This document shows positions 16,876 through 25,849 of a stretch of DNA of 64,000 nucleotides, one piece after another. Numbering within the stretch: the stretch's first letter is position 1; every line of letters starts with the position of its first letter. The stretch is taken from the NCBI RefSeq assembly GCF_963422545.1, contig NZ_OY730238.1:315921-379920 (forward strand), given 5' to 3'. The notes under the pieces were generated by a model that made no database searches, had not been told where the DNA came from, and saw nothing but the letters and a program-made list of their open reading frames with translations. A program made the translations under genes and the position numbers. The stretch comes from an uncultured Flavobacterium sp. GTDB taxonomy: Bacteria > Bacteroidota > Bacteroidia > Flavobacteriales > Flavobacteriaceae.

Positions 16876-17112
16876 TTATTTGATAAATCCTTCTGACTGT
16901 GCTTTTTTCAAAACAGCAGTGATTCCATTTTTATTAATTGTTTTTATCGTAGATGCTGCTACTCTAAGAGTAATCCATCTATCTTCTTCTGGAAGATAAA
17001 AACGCTTTTTAACTAAGTTTACAGAAAACTTTCTCTTAGTTTTGTTCATAGCGTGAGAAACGTTATTTCCTACCATCGCTCTTTTACCTGTAAGGTCACA
17101 AACTCTTGACAT
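16876..17112 (-). CDS. rpmB: 50S ribosomal protein L28
   Basis: The product has 78 residues. It starts [20 protein letters not shown] and contains [19 protein letters not shown] and [18 protein letters not shown], all characteristic of L28 in Bacteroidetes. It is a structural part of the large subunit. It is the first gene of the rpmB-rpmG-DUF4295 block, 27 bases ahead of rpmG. Confidence 0.97.
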   Translation of the reverse strand: MSRVCDLTGKRAMVGNNVSHAMNKTKRKFSVNLVKKRFYLPEEDRWITLRVAASTIKTINKNGITAVLKKAQSEGFIK

Positions 17113-17183
17113 TATACTTATCTTTTATCGTTATTCAAAATCAGGGTGCAAAGAAAAGAAAAATAAACGATTGAAACAAAAAA

Positions 17184-18437
17184 TTATCGCACAATTTTTA
17201 AAATTTCTTTCTGTAAGATCTCCAAACTCTTAATCGTCGCTCTATCTATCACTTTTTCACGAGGTTGGCCAAAGTTAAATTCTTCGACAATTATACCATC
17301 CGGAGTAGCCAAAGCGATAAAAACAGCTCCAATTTCAGCATCTGAATCCCCTTTTGTCGGTCCGGCGTTCCCAGTTGTCGCGATTGCATAGTCTGTTTTT
17401 AGTATCTCTTTAACGCTCAAAGCCATAGCCGAAGCAACCTCTGCACTTACAACCGAAAACTGATCGACTAAATCTTGCGAGACACCGAGAACATTAACCT
17501 TCGCTTCTGTTGCATACGAGACTATACTGCCTTTAAAATAATTAGAAGCTCCGGGAACAGCTGATAAAACAGAAGCAATTTTTCCTCCTGTAAAACTTTC
17601 AGCAGTTGAAATTGTTTTCTTTTGTTTTGTCAGTATTTTTCCAATTACTGATTCTATTGTTTCATTTTCTTCATAACCTACTATAATATCATGAATTATA
17701 GCATCTAATGATTTCACATTTTCTCCTATTGCCGCTTCTAATTCTTCTTTATTTGTTCCTCTGGCTGACAAACGCAAACGCACTCTTCCCGGATTTGGCA
17801 AATAAGCAAGCTTGATAAATTCAGGCAGATTATTTTCCCAATCTTCGATACGTTCTGCAACTAAACTCTCACCTTGACCATACGTTAAAATAGTTTTATG
17901 TATGATATAAGGGCGTTTATACTCGCGAACTATTTTTGGAATTATTTCTTCTTCAATCAGGTATTTCATTTCATACGGAACTCCCGGAAGCGAAATAAAT
18001 ACGGTATTTTCTTTCTTCATCCACATTCCCGGTGCTGTTCCCACTTTGTTATGCAAAACGGTACATTTTGATGGCACCAGAGCCTGATCTTTATTTAATT
18101 GCGAAATTGGGCGTTTGTAAAAACCTTCGATCAACTCGGTCACGTGCGCTAAAACTTCTGGATTCACGACTAGTTCATCATCAAAGTATTCGCAAAACGT
18201 TTTCTTGGTAACATCATCTTTTGTTGGCCCTAAACCACCCGTTACAATTACAACATCGACTTTGTTTTGCAATTGCGCAAATGTATCTAAAATGTGTTTT
18301 TTATCATCGCTTATCGAAATCATCTCATGAACTTCAACACCGATTCGGTCTAGGGATTTTGCGATAAAACCTGAGTTTGTATCTACAATTTGACCTATTA
18401 AAATTTCATCTCCAATAGTAATGATAGTTGCTTTCAT
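17184..18437 (-). CDS. cinA: CinA-family protein (nicotinamide-nucleotide amidase)
   Basis: The product has 417 residues. The N-terminal molybdopterin-binding-like domain has [17 protein letters not shown] and [18 protein letters not shown]. The C-terminal domain has [32 protein letters not shown] and [12 protein letters not shown], the PncC-type NMN amidase domain. In this family the enzyme deamidates nicotinamide mononucleotide to recycle pyridine nucleotides; the N-terminal COG1058 domain can act on ADP-ribose. It is at full family length and lies upstream of the ribosomal block on the same strand. Confidence 0.93.
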   Translation of the reverse strand: MKATIITIGDEILIGQIVDTNSGFIAKSLDRIGVEVHEMISISDDKKHILDTFAQLQNKVDVVIVTGGLGPTKDDVTKKTFCEYFDDELVVNPEVLAHVTELIEGFYKRPISQLNKDQALVPSKCTVLHNKVGTAPGMWMKKENTVFISLPGVPYEMKYLIEEEIIPKIVREYKRPYIIHKTILTYGQGESLVAERIEDWENNLPEFIKLAYLPNPGRVRLRLSARGTNKEELEAAIGENVKSLDAIIHDIIVGYEENETIESVIGKILTKQKKTISTAESFTGGKIASVLSAVPGASNYFKGSIVSYATEAKVNVLGVSQDLVDQFSVVSAEVASAMALSVKEILKTDYAIATTGNAGPTKGDSDAEIGAVFIALATPDGIIVEEFNFGQPREKVIDRATIKSLEILQKEILKIVR

Positions 18438-18507
18438 AGCTGTGGAATATATTTACTTACGACATTGTAAGTTATTATTATAAAGAAGGTTGTTGTCGCA
18501 ACGATTT

Positions 18508-18604
18508 TGCGTGAGGGGTAGAAACGGCATCCTTTTGTGACAAACGACAAATGCTCACTTAACGAAGTTTTCCGGAACAAAAGATATAGTGAATAACCCG
18601 ACTC
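18508..18604 (+). ncRNA. Hairpin repeat element, copy b (diverged)
   Basis: This copy reads GAGGGGTAGAAACGGCATCC then TTTTGTGAC, a longer variable middle, then GGAACAAAAGATATAGTGAA and TAACCCG. It shares CGGCATCCTTTT and AAAAGATATAG with copy d. The hairpin is weaker and longer than in the other copies. It lies between the HPt gene and cinA, on the strand opposite to both. Confidence 0.45.
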
Positions 18605-18654
18605 TATTTTTGACCTAAATTAAAAAAGGACAAAAATAGAGTCACGCCCATATC

Positions 18655-18999
18655 TTACAAATCAAAGTCTTTCTTGATTTCTTTTATTGCCTCTTTTACC
18701 TGCAATTTAATACTCTTAAAAGTTTCGACAATTTCTTTTTTCTTGCCTTCTGCTTTTGTCCAGGCTTCAACTTGCAGGATTTCTTCAAATGCTACATTTA
18801 ACCCCATTAGATCTAATGTAGGTTTAATTTTGTGAGCATAAGAATAAGCATACTTATGATCCTTTTTCCTGATTCCTTCTTTTATTTGTTTTAAATCTTC
18901 AGGGACTTCGGTAACAAATAATTTGAGAATTTCATTTACAAATTCAGGATCATTATCTGAAAGCGCATATACTTTCGAAAGGTTGTACTTTAAAGCCAT
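18655..18999 (-). CDS. HPt (histidine phosphotransfer) domain protein
   Basis: The product has 114 residues and is all helical. SYAHKIKPTLDLMG holds the phospho-accepting His near residue 56 in the HPt pattern, with the preceding FVTEVPEDLKQIKEGI helix. Stand-alone HPt proteins pass phosphate between a hybrid histidine kinase and a response regulator; neither partner is in the window. Its ATG overlaps the stop of the FAH-family gene (TAATG), so translation is coupled. Confidence 0.85.
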   Translation of the reverse strand: MALKYNLSKVYALSDNDPEFVNEILKLFVTEVPEDLKQIKEGIRKKDHKYAYSYAHKIKPTLDLMGLNVAFEEILQVEAWTKAEGKKKEIVETFKSIKLQVKEAIKEIKKDFDL

Positions 19000-19610
19000 T
19001 ATTTTACTTGTATTCTGAATAATTTTTTATCTTCTAAAAAGCCTTCTAAAACATCGTTTGGTTTAACCACAGCAACACCTTCCGGCGTTCCTGTAAAAAT
19101 GATATCGCCTATTTTTAATGTAAAATATTGCGAAACATACGAAATCAGCTCATCAATTTTCCAAAGCATTAAGCTTGTATTTCCTTTTTGAACTGTTTGA
19201 GAATTATTTGTTAACTCAAATGTAAGATTTTCCATCGAAACAAAATCGCTTTTGGGTAAAAAATCTCCAATAACAGCAGAGCCATCAAACGCTTTTGCTT
19301 TCTCCCAAGGCAATCCTTTTGCTTTTAATTTATCTTGTAAATCTCTGGCTGTAAAATCTATACCTACACTTATTTCATCATAATACTTATGAGCAAATTT
19401 AGGTTCGATATACTTTCCTACTTTACTAATTTTAACAATTATCTCAATTTCGTGATGAATTTCTTCAGAAAATTCTGGAATTACAAACGGATGTTGCTTT
19501 AACAAAACTGCTGAATCCGGTTTCATAAAAATCACCGGTTCTGTTGGACGTTCGTTTTTTAATTCCTCAATATGATTGGTATAGTTTCTACCGATACAAA
19601 TAATCTTCAT
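18999..19610 (-). CDS. Fumarylacetoacetate hydrolase (FAH) family protein
   Basis: The product has 203 residues and starts MKIICIGRNYTNHIEELKN. The metal site pattern of the family is visible: HHEIEIIVKI (Glu pair), then GIDFTARDLQ, WEKAKAFDGSAVIG and FTGTPEGVAVV. It matches the single-domain FAHD1-like branch, whose members decarboxylate oxaloacetate or hydrolyse acylpyruvates in the cytoplasm. Which of these applies cannot be told. It is coupled to the HPt gene by a one-base stop/start overlap. Confidence 0.88.
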   Translation of the reverse strand: MKIICIGRNYTNHIEELKNERPTEPVIFMKPDSAVLLKQHPFVIPEFSEEIHHEIEIIVKISKVGKYIEPKFAHKYYDEISVGIDFTARDLQDKLKAKGLPWEKAKAFDGSAVIGDFLPKSDFVSMENLTFELTNNSQTVQKGNTSLMLWKIDELISYVSQYFTLKIGDIIFTGTPEGVAVVKPNDVLEGFLEDKKLFRIQVK

Positions 19611-19617
19611 TCTTTTT

Positions 19618-19702
19618 AAAGGTACTGAGGTTCTAAGTTGCTGAGATTCTAAGAAATCAAGCTTAAAAACTTAGAACCTTAGAACCTCAGCGACTCAGAA
19701 CC
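19618..19702. repeat. Inverted repeat of the GGTTCTAAG family
   Basis: The left arm has GAGGTTCTAAGTTGCTGAG and the right arm has CTTAGAACCTTAGAACCTC followed by AGCGACTCAGAACC, making a long imperfect hairpin between two minus-strand genes. Related units are at 49145-49192 and 63611-63650. Confidence 0.75.
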
Positions 19703-20473
19703 TTATTTCGTATTTAACTTTCTTAATTTTATTGCTGTCAAGACTTTCTTGGTATACAAAGGAAAATCGGCATTTTGAATCCAGCTAAAATATCCGGGTT
19801 CTGTCTCTAATACCTTATCAACTTTTGCTCCTTTATGTTTTCCGAAAGTAAAAATCTCTTCGTTGTCTTTATCAAAAGCAATCATTCCTGCAAAATCAGC
19901 GATTTTTTTACGAGTTGTAAATTCAGATAATGATTTCATATCATTTTCTAATTCCGGATAACGATCCAATTGCGCTTTTAGGATTTCATAAGTCGCCATT
20001 GTATCTGCTTCTGCTGAGTGAGCATTTTCGAGACTTTTTCCGCAATAAAATTTCAATGCAGCACTCAAAGTACGCTCTTCCATTTTATGAAAAATAGTCT
20101 GCACATCTACTGAAACTTTATTTTTCATATCAAAATCAACTCCAGCACGAAGCAATTCTTCAGCCAGCAACGGAATATCAAAACGATCTGAATTAAATCC
20201 GCCCAAATCACTATCCTTCATCATATTATAGACTTGCGGAGCCAACTCTGCAAAAGTAGGCTCGTTTGCTACTTTCTCGTCTGTGATGCCATGAACAGCG
20301 GTTGTTTGCGGTGGAATTGGAATCGTTGGATTCACCAACCATGTTTTACTTTCTTTATTTCCGTTTGGAAAAACTTTGAATATCGAAATTTCTACAATTC
20401 GATCTTTACCGATATCAATCCCGGTTGTTTCAAGATCAAAAAAGCAAATTGGTTTGTTGAGTTTGAGTTCCAT
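19703..20473 (-). CDS. DEDDh 3'-5' exonuclease (DnaQ-like)
   Basis: The product has 256 residues. Exo I is FFDLETTGIDIGKDRIVEIS, Exo II is GGFNSDRFDIPLLAEEL, and Exo III-epsilon is NAHSAEADTMATYEIL with the catalytic His. A C-terminal part from about residue 190 (FTFGKHKGAKVDKVLETEP, YFSWI) resembles the short module attached to many DnaQ-like exonucleases in Bacteroidetes. It degrades single-stranded 3' ends. Whether it proofreads for a polymerase or acts alone is not known. It starts 20 bases downstream of a -7 box. Confidence 0.9.
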   Translation of the reverse strand: MELKLNKPICFFDLETTGIDIGKDRIVEISIFKVFPNGNKESKTWLVNPTIPIPPQTTAVHGITDEKVANEPTFAELAPQVYNMMKDSDLGGFNSDRFDIPLLAEELLRAGVDFDMKNKVSVDVQTIFHKMEERTLSAALKFYCGKSLENAHSAEADTMATYEILKAQLDRYPELENDMKSLSEFTTRKKIADFAGMIAFDKDNEEIFTFGKHKGAKVDKVLETEPGYFSWIQNADFPLYTKKVLTAIKLRKLNTK

Positions 20474-20493
20474 TTTTAATTTTTATAAGTTTA

Positions 20494-20501
20494 CAAATGT
20501 A
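20494..20501 (-). promoter_or_regulatory. -7 box of the exonuclease gene
   Basis: On the minus strand it reads TACATTTG (TAnnTTTG), 20 bases before the ATG at 20473. Confidence 0.5.
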
Positions 20502-20636
20502 ATTTTTAAAGCCGAATTTCCTCTTTTATTCTTGATTTTTTTAAACAAAAAAGAAGGCAATTTCGACATTTTAACGTTTAAATTTATTCTCAAAGAAGAC
20601 TGTTCTCCTTTTCTTTAACCTTTTCTTACAAAACAA

Positions 20637-20671
20637 AAAACCCGAGAAATTTTAATAATTCCTCGGGTTCT
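20637..20671 (-). terminator. Terminator after the E2 gene
   Basis: AACCCGAGAAAT / ATTCCTCGGGTT (20639-20650 and 20658-20669) folds into a hairpin. On the minus strand it is followed by a T run, 20 bases after the E2 stop. Confidence 0.85.
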
Positions 20672-20691
20672 ATTTTATATTTATGATGTTT

Positions 20692-22011
20692 TTAGAAATC
20701 TCTGTCTACATCAAAAGCTTCTAAATATTCAGCTACTCTTTTCACGAAACTTCCACCTAAAGCTCCATCAACAACTCTATGATCGTAAGAGTGTGATAAG
20801 AACATTTTTTGACGAATTCCGATAAAATCACCATCCGGAGTTTCAATAACTGCCGGCACTTTACGAATTGCACCCAGAGCCAGAATCCCAACTTGAGGCT
20901 GATTAATAATTGGTGTTCCAAAAACGCTGCCAAAAGTACCTACGTTTGTTACAGTATAAGTTCCGCCTTGCGTATCGTCCGGTTTTAGTTTTCCGGCTTT
21001 TGCGCGGTTTCCTAAATCGTTAACCGCTTTTGCCATTCCAACAAGGTTTAACTGATCTGCATTTTTAATTACCGGAACAATTAAATTTCCGTTTGGTAAA
21101 GCTGCAGCCATTCCTAAATTTATATTTTTCTTTTTGATGATATAATCACCATCAACAGAAATATTCATTCCAGGGAAATCTTTTAGTGCTTTTGCAACCG
21201 CTTCCATCATAATTGGCGTAAAAGTCAACTTCTCACCTTCTCTTTTCTCGAAAGCAGTTTTAACTTTATCTCTCCATTTTACAATGTTCGTTACATCAAC
21301 TTCAATAAACGACTGAACGTGAGCCGAAGTTTGTACTGAAGCCACCATATATCCTGAAATCAGTTTACGCATTCTGTCCATTTCGATGATTTCATCACCT
21401 CCATTTATAGAAACCGGAACTGCTTGTTGGCTTTTTTGAACCGGAGCTACTACTGGTTCTGCTGCTCTTGGAGCAGGAACTAGAGTTTTTGGAGCTTCTA
21501 CAACACCTGATTTACGGTTTTCAATATATTTTAAGATATCTTCTTTTGTTACGCGGCCATCTTTTCCTGAACCTGCAATGCTTTCTAATTCAGCAACCGA
21601 AATACCTTCTTCCTTTGCGATATTTTTTACCAATGGAGAAAAGAATTTATCTGATCCAGAGAAATCTTGCGGAGCAGAAACAACTTCTTTTGCAGTTTCA
21701 ATTGTTTTTTCGATTTCAGCAACTTCTGCAGGAGCAGCAACTTCATCAGTTTTTGCAACCGGTGAGTCACCTTCTGTTTCAATAATCGCAATGGTTTGTC
21801 CTACCTGAACTAAATCATCTTTACCGAACAATTGTTCGATCAAAATCCCTGATACCTCGCTTGGCACTTCACTATCAACCTTATCAGTTGCAATTTCCAG
21901 TACTGCTTCATCAGCTTCAATTTTGTCTCCAACTTCTTTCAACCAGTTTGTAATGGTTGCTTCAGCGACACTTTCTCCCATTTTAGGAAGCTTTAATTCA
22001 AATCTTGCCAT
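20692..22011 (-). CDS. 2-oxo acid dehydrogenase E2, dihydrolipoamide acyltransferase
   Basis: The product has 439 residues. An N-terminal lipoyl domain (LPKMGESVAEATITNWLKE; lipoyl Lys in EIATDKVDSEVPS) is followed by a Pro/Ala-rich linker and the E3-binding domain (SPLVKNIAKEEGISVAELES, GSGKDGRVTKEDIL). The catalytic domain ends in SHSYDHRVVDGALGG with the active-site His and Asp. The E2 core transfers an acyl group to CoA in a large cytoplasmic complex. Sequence alone does not firmly separate branched-chain from 2-oxoglutarate specificity; the single lipoyl domain and lone gene suggest branched-chain type. It is monocistronic, with E1 and E3 elsewhere. Confidence 0.93.
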   Translation of the reverse strand: MARFELKLPKMGESVAEATITNWLKEVGDKIEADEAVLEIATDKVDSEVPSEVSGILIEQLFGKDDLVQVGQTIAIIETEGDSPVAKTDEVAAPAEVAEIEKTIETAKEVVSAPQDFSGSDKFFSPLVKNIAKEEGISVAELESIAGSGKDGRVTKEDILKYIENRKSGVVEAPKTLVPAPRAAEPVVAPVQKSQQAVPVSINGGDEIIEMDRMRKLISGYMVASVQTSAHVQSFIEVDVTNIVKWRDKVKTAFEKREGEKLTFTPIMMEAVAKALKDFPGMNISVDGDYIIKKKNINLGMAAALPNGNLIVPVIKNADQLNLVGMAKAVNDLGNRAKAGKLKPDDTQGGTYTVTNVGTFGSVFGTPIINQPQVGILALGAIRKVPAVIETPDGDFIGIRQKMFLSHSYDHRVVDGALGGSFVKRVAEYLEAFDVDRDF

Positions 22012-22095
22012 ATTGTTAATCTAAAGGATGATTTTGATTTTCTGATTGCGAAATTACTGAATATTTTAAATATAAATTACACTTAATATAATTTT

Positions 22096-23259
22096 TTACT
22101 CAATTTTTATAATTTGCCCCCTGTCATCTCGAGAATTGCTTCCAATAATAAAATTGGTGTTTTTGGGGAAAATCTTAAAAGTAATGTTCTTATCTTTAAG
22201 AGTTTCTATGATTTTGATACATTTTTTGAATGAAACATACTGATTATCCAAAATAATCTCCCCTCTTTTACCCTTAAAAACCAGCCACGAATTTACCATT
22301 TTTTCTTTTTTGAAATCTAAAAAGTACACTTTATTTTTTAAAATAGAAGGTAATTTTTCAGACAAAATTCTATTTGAAGAATAAAAAACGACACTTTCGG
22401 GCAAAGGTTTTGACTTAACTTTTCCCTGAAACATTTTTACAAAAGAGAAAAACCAAATTCCGATTTGAATAAAAAAAGTAAAGAACCATGATTTCTTAAA
22501 ATGCTTTTGATAAAAGAAATTCATTGCTTCCTGAAAACGTTTCATGTATTTTTCGTCTTTTACCGTACTTTCTCCTTTATAATGTAAAACGGTTGTTTCA
22601 TGAAAATAATAATTTGCTTTTTGCTTTTGCAAAACACGATACGACAAATCAATATCATCTGCATACATAAAACAATCTTCGTCAAAGCCTTCTAATTCCT
22701 GATATAAATCGCGTTTTAAAAACATAAAAGCTCCCACCAAAATAGCAACTTTTCCCGTTTCATTTTCGCTTAAATGCTGTGCATAATATTGATTGAAAAG
22801 ATAGGTGTTTGGAAAAGCCTTATACAAACCTAAAATCTTTGTAAAAGCAACCCAAGGCGTTGGAACTCCACGTTTGCTTTCCGGCAGAAAGTTTCCTGTT
22901 CCGTCAATTAATTTGCAGCCTACAATTCCTAAATCTGTTTGCCTTTCGGCGAAAGCCAAAATCTTTGTAAACGTATCTTCAGCAACAACTGTATCGGGAT
23001 TTAGTATACAAACATATTTTCCACGAGCTTGCGCAACTCCAATATTATTTCCTTTTGGGAAACCAAAATTGTCATTATTCTGAATCAGCTTTACTGTTGG
23101 AAATTTATTTTGCATCATCAAACAACTCTCATCTGACGAATTATTATCGACGACAATAATTTCGGCATCAAGTGTCGAAACCGCTTCCTGAACACTTAAA
23201 ACACATTGTTCCAGAAAGTAACGCACATTATAATTAAGAATAATTACTGATAATTGCAT
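22096..23259 (-). CDS. Family 2 glycosyltransferase
   Basis: The product has 387 residues. The GT-A start SVIILNYNVRYFLEQCVLS, VVDNNSSDES and FGFPKGNNIGVAQARG are followed by the metal-binding motif LNPDTVV and the acceptor-side MYADDIDLSYRVLQK. This order is that of WbbL-like rhamnosyl- or related transferases. A hydrophobic segment near residues 255-275 (FFTFFIQIGIWFFSF) suggests membrane association. About 110 C-terminal residues have no family I recognise. It is 30 bases downstream of the barrel protein gene on the same strand and is distinct from the polysaccharide operon. Confidence 0.88.
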   Translation of the reverse strand: MQLSVIILNYNVRYFLEQCVLSVQEAVSTLDAEIIVVDNNSSDESCLMMQNKFPTVKLIQNNDNFGFPKGNNIGVAQARGKYVCILNPDTVVAEDTFTKILAFAERQTDLGIVGCKLIDGTGNFLPESKRGVPTPWVAFTKILGLYKAFPNTYLFNQYYAQHLSENETGKVAILVGAFMFLKRDLYQELEGFDEDCFMYADDIDLSYRVLQKQKANYYFHETTVLHYKGESTVKDEKYMKRFQEAMNFFYQKHFKKSWFFTFFIQIGIWFFSFVKMFQGKVKSKPLPESVVFYSSNRILSEKLPSILKNKVYFLDFKKEKMVNSWLVFKGKRGEIILDNQYVSFKKCIKIIETLKDKNITFKIFPKNTNFIIGSNSRDDRGQIIKIE

Positions 23260-23289
23260 GAAAAATAAACTGATTGATTTTTTGGGAAG

Positions 23290-24474
23290 TTAGAAATTTT
23301 CGGCCAAACCTAATCGTAAAGACCAATCGTTTTTACTAACTCCAAAATCCAGCACCAAATTACTGTTGTTTTGTTTGTTCCATTTAATGCGCAAACCGGC
23401 TCCTGCTGCAGGATTCCATTTTTTAAAATCGTAGGTATCCAATTTTGAAACTGAAGAAACATTGGTAAAAAATACGACTCCCCAAAATCCGTTTTTAGAA
23501 ATATCTGTTCGATATTCCGTCTCAAAATACATCAATGCATTGCTTCGGAATCTATTTCTGGTAAAACCACGACCCGTTTTACCATCCCGATCCCAACCAA
23601 TACTTGGTAAATCGAGATAATGAGGTTTTCCGCCAAAAATAGACCAATAAAAGGCTCTGTAAGCCAAAACTCTGTGTTTCTCTTTGCTAAATGAATGATA
23701 TTTTCGGGCATCAAAATAAATAGAATTCCATTTTTCACCATCTACTCCACTTGTATTCATTCTATAATCTGCTTCTACATATATACCTTGCTCGGGATTT
23801 ACGTTATTTTTCCTGGAATCGTACAAACCTTGAATTGCAACTCCAAAAGAAGTTTTATCAGAGAAATCTCCATTCATATATTTGTAATAATCGGTTTCGC
23901 CATCAATATACGATTGCTCTGAAATATTTTGATAGTTATCATACAGCAACCCCAATCCCAACCGAAAATTTCCAATAATTTTTCTGGTCGCAAATTGATA
24001 AAAACGCCATTGCTGATAATCTAACGTAGACATTTTTTTATCTGTATTGTGTCCGCCTAAACCATAAGTATCTTGCGGGTAAATCATATAACGATAATCT
24101 CCGATAAAATTCCAATTATCGTCTTTTGTATAAATGTAAGACTGAACAGGAAAAACATATTGTTTGGTAAAACTGAAATAAGGCGAAAAAGAAACCTGAG
24201 ACATTTTGGTCGTATTACGGTCGCCGAGGTAAAATGTGGTTAAAAAAGAAACCACTAATCCTGCATTTTTATTTGCATCAATAGGAACCGGAAGCAATGA
24301 AAAAGCTATTTTTTTATCTGGATTTATTCTTACTGAATCATTTTTATGAAAAAGCTTATACAGTACATCTAATATATCCTTTTTGTTCTCATTCGAAATT
24401 GTATCATTTTGCGAATAACAAAATGGTATCTGAAAAAAGAAAAACAAAACGACTAGGTATTTCATATTTTTCAT
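23290..24474 (-). CDS. BamA/TamA-family outer membrane protein
   Basis: The product has 394 residues with a signal peptide ending FCYSQ. There are no visible POTRA domains. The body alternates as beta strands, with RVLAYRAFYWSIFGGKPHY and GRGFTRNRFRSNALMYFETE, the loop-6 RGF region of surface antigen (D15) barrels. It ends GLAENF with a C-terminal Phe typical of BAM substrates. It resembles truncated, POTRA-less Omp85-like proteins of Bacteroidetes. The function is not known. It is upstream of a glycosyltransferase in the same direction. Confidence 0.82.
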   Translation of the reverse strand: MKNMKYLVVLFFFFQIPFCYSQNDTISNENKKDILDVLYKLFHKNDSVRINPDKKIAFSLLPVPIDANKNAGLVVSFLTTFYLGDRNTTKMSQVSFSPYFSFTKQYVFPVQSYIYTKDDNWNFIGDYRYMIYPQDTYGLGGHNTDKKMSTLDYQQWRFYQFATRKIIGNFRLGLGLLYDNYQNISEQSYIDGETDYYKYMNGDFSDKTSFGVAIQGLYDSRKNNVNPEQGIYVEADYRMNTSGVDGEKWNSIYFDARKYHSFSKEKHRVLAYRAFYWSIFGGKPHYLDLPSIGWDRDGKTGRGFTRNRFRSNALMYFETEYRTDISKNGFWGVVFFTNVSSVSKLDTYDFKKWNPAAGAGLRIKWNKQNNSNLVLDFGVSKNDWSLRLGLAENF

Positions 24475-24510
24475 TTCATGTTGTTGTTTTTTTTTAGAGA
24501 TAACTTCTTA

Positions 24511-24518
24511 CAAATTTA
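24511..24518 (-). promoter_or_regulatory. -7 box of the barrel protein gene
   Basis: On the minus strand it reads TAAATTTG (TAnnTTTG), 36 bases before the ATG. Confidence 0.4.
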
Positions 24519-24593
24519 GAATTTAATTTAAAACGGATGTCTATTTTAAAAAGAATAAAAAAAAGAAAAACTGAAACGGAGAATAAAAAAGTA

Positions 24594-24601
24594 TATTTTT
24601 G
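24594..24601 (+). promoter_or_regulatory. -7 box of the gene at 24625
   Basis: TATTTTTG (TAnnTTTG) lies 23 bases before the ATG in the divergent promoter region. Confidence 0.5.
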
Positions 24602-24624
24602 ATTTTGAACCAAAATAGTCTTCC

Positions 24625-25218
24625 ATGAAAAACAGAATTCTGATCCTAATTGATTCATTTCTCTTGCTATTGACAATCCTTTTTACATCAGGTTTTGCTA
24701 CTATCCAAAATCATTTAGATTCAGATAGAAATCTTGTAAAATCTTCTATCTGGTATATTGCCGGTCCAGCCAAAGAAAATCAGAAAACCATTAATGCAAT
24801 TCGAAAAAAAGAAAGAATTATTAGGGTAACCGCAAAAGACAATCCGGTGGGAGAAATAGAGTTAAATGTCATGATTACTGCCTCAGATTCTAATGATGGT
24901 GCTCCAACAAATTTATCAGATAATTCCAAGTTTGTAAGCATAACTTATAAATCATCACATCTTATAAAATTGCAAGCCAGAGAGGGAAATGAAGAAGGAA
25001 CTGGCTGCGTACATGGCGGATCGCATCCGAGAGTTGATATTCAGGCTTCACCAAAAAAATTCTTAACAATCAAAATTCCCTGGTCTGATTTTAAGCAAGA
25101 CGGATTACCAAATGGAAAACTTTTAAATATTCATAATCTCTGTAAATTCAATTTTGTGAATTACAATCCGGTTTCAGGAGCATTTTTAGAAATAAAATCA
25201 GTTATAGTCCAAAATTAA
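24625..25218 (+). CDS. Exported or anchored protein with a possible carbohydrate-binding-like fold
   Basis: The product has 197 residues with an N-terminal hydrophobic segment (LILIDSFLLLLTILFTSGFA). The C-terminal half ends with IKIPWSDFKQDGLPNGK, LCKFNFVNYN and SGAFLEIKSVIV. This W-x-DF plus final strand pattern is seen in galactose-binding-like or CIA30-type beta sandwiches; the resemblance is weak. There is a single TGCVHGGSHPRVD segment of unknown meaning. It is followed after 4 bases by another secreted protein gene, so the two likely form an operon. No function is assigned. Confidence 0.7.
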   Translation: MKNRILILIDSFLLLLTILFTSGFATIQNHLDSDRNLVKSSIWYIAGPAKENQKTINAIRKKERIIRVTAKDNPVGEIELNVMITASDSNDGAPTNLSDNSKFVSITYKSSHLIKLQAREGNEEGTGCVHGGSHPRVDIQASPKKFLTIKIPWSDFKQDGLPNGKLLNIHNLCKFNFVNYNPVSGAFLEIKSVIVQN

Positions 25219-25222
25219 AAAC

Positions 25223-25624
25223 ATGAAGACAAGGCCTTTATTTATACTTTTCGTTGTGGTATTACTTTCAAATTTTGGCTATAGCCAAAATAAATCTGCT
25301 GTTTCAAAAATTGACATTAATGGCGTTTGGGAAGATATAAATCCAGGTGTTCAAAATGCAGTTGCTATTATATCTGAACAAAACGGAAAAATTAATTTCT
25401 CGCATTATTTAGAATGGAAGGGACAAAAATTTGTAGAAAGCGGTACCGGAAAGAGAACAGGAAATACAATTACTTATACTGTCTCAGTAACATTACCAAT
25501 TGAAGGATGGGCAACAGCGGGAACTCATACTTTAAAATTGTCTGAAGACGGAAATACATTAGAAGGTACTTTTGTCGACAATAAAAAAAGAAACGGACCG
25601 ATTGCGTTTAAGCGCGTGAGATAG
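25223..25624 (+). CDS. Small secreted protein of unknown function
   Basis: The product has 133 residues with a signal peptide ending NFGYSQ. The mature part begins INGVWEDINPGVQNAVAII and continues with short strands (KINFSHYLEWKGQKFVESG, LSEDGNTLEGTFVDNK). This looks like a small lipocalin- or beta-barrel-type domain that measures a W-containing start against a final GTF strand. I do not recognise the family. It is co-directional with, and 4 bases after, the previous gene. Confidence 0.7.
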   Translation: MKTRPLFILFVVVLLSNFGYSQNKSAVSKIDINGVWEDINPGVQNAVAIISEQNGKINFSHYLEWKGQKFVESGTGKRTGNTITYTVSVTLPIEGWATAGTHTLKLSEDGNTLEGTFVDNKKRNGPIAFKRVR

Positions 25625-25628
25625 GAAT

Positions 25629-25849
25629 TGTTTCAGGTTTCAAGTTTCAGGTTTCAAGTTCTCTCAAACCGTTTTTTTTTACCGCAAAGTGCGCAAAGTT
25701 TTTTTAATAAGCGAGGTTATAAAAAACACAAAGTTCGCAAAGCTTTGTGTTGATCTAACTTTGCTAACTTTGTGTTTTTATGTGTAAAGTAAAATTAAAT
25801 CTTAGTGTACTTTGCGGTTAAATAGTCTCATTTCAAAAACCTGAAACTA
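25629..25849. repeat. Nested inverted repeat built from several repeat families
   Basis: The outer arms are CAGGTTTCAAGTTTCAGG (left) and AACCTGAAACT (right). The middle arms are ACCGCAAAGTGCGCAAAG and TACTTTGCGGTTAAA. The inner arms are ACACAAAGTTCGCAAAG and CTTTGCTAACTTTGTGT. The right end reaches the TAG stop of the gene at 25847. The whole 220-base gap is repeat. Confidence 0.75.

Noticed and set aside
16748..16999. Plus-strand open frame across rpmG and rpmB
   Set aside because: It is opposite two recognised ribosomal protein genes.
21468..21808. Plus-strand frames rich in Leu and Gln opposite the E2 gene
   Set aside because: They arise from the Ala/Pro-rich linker of E2 read backwards.
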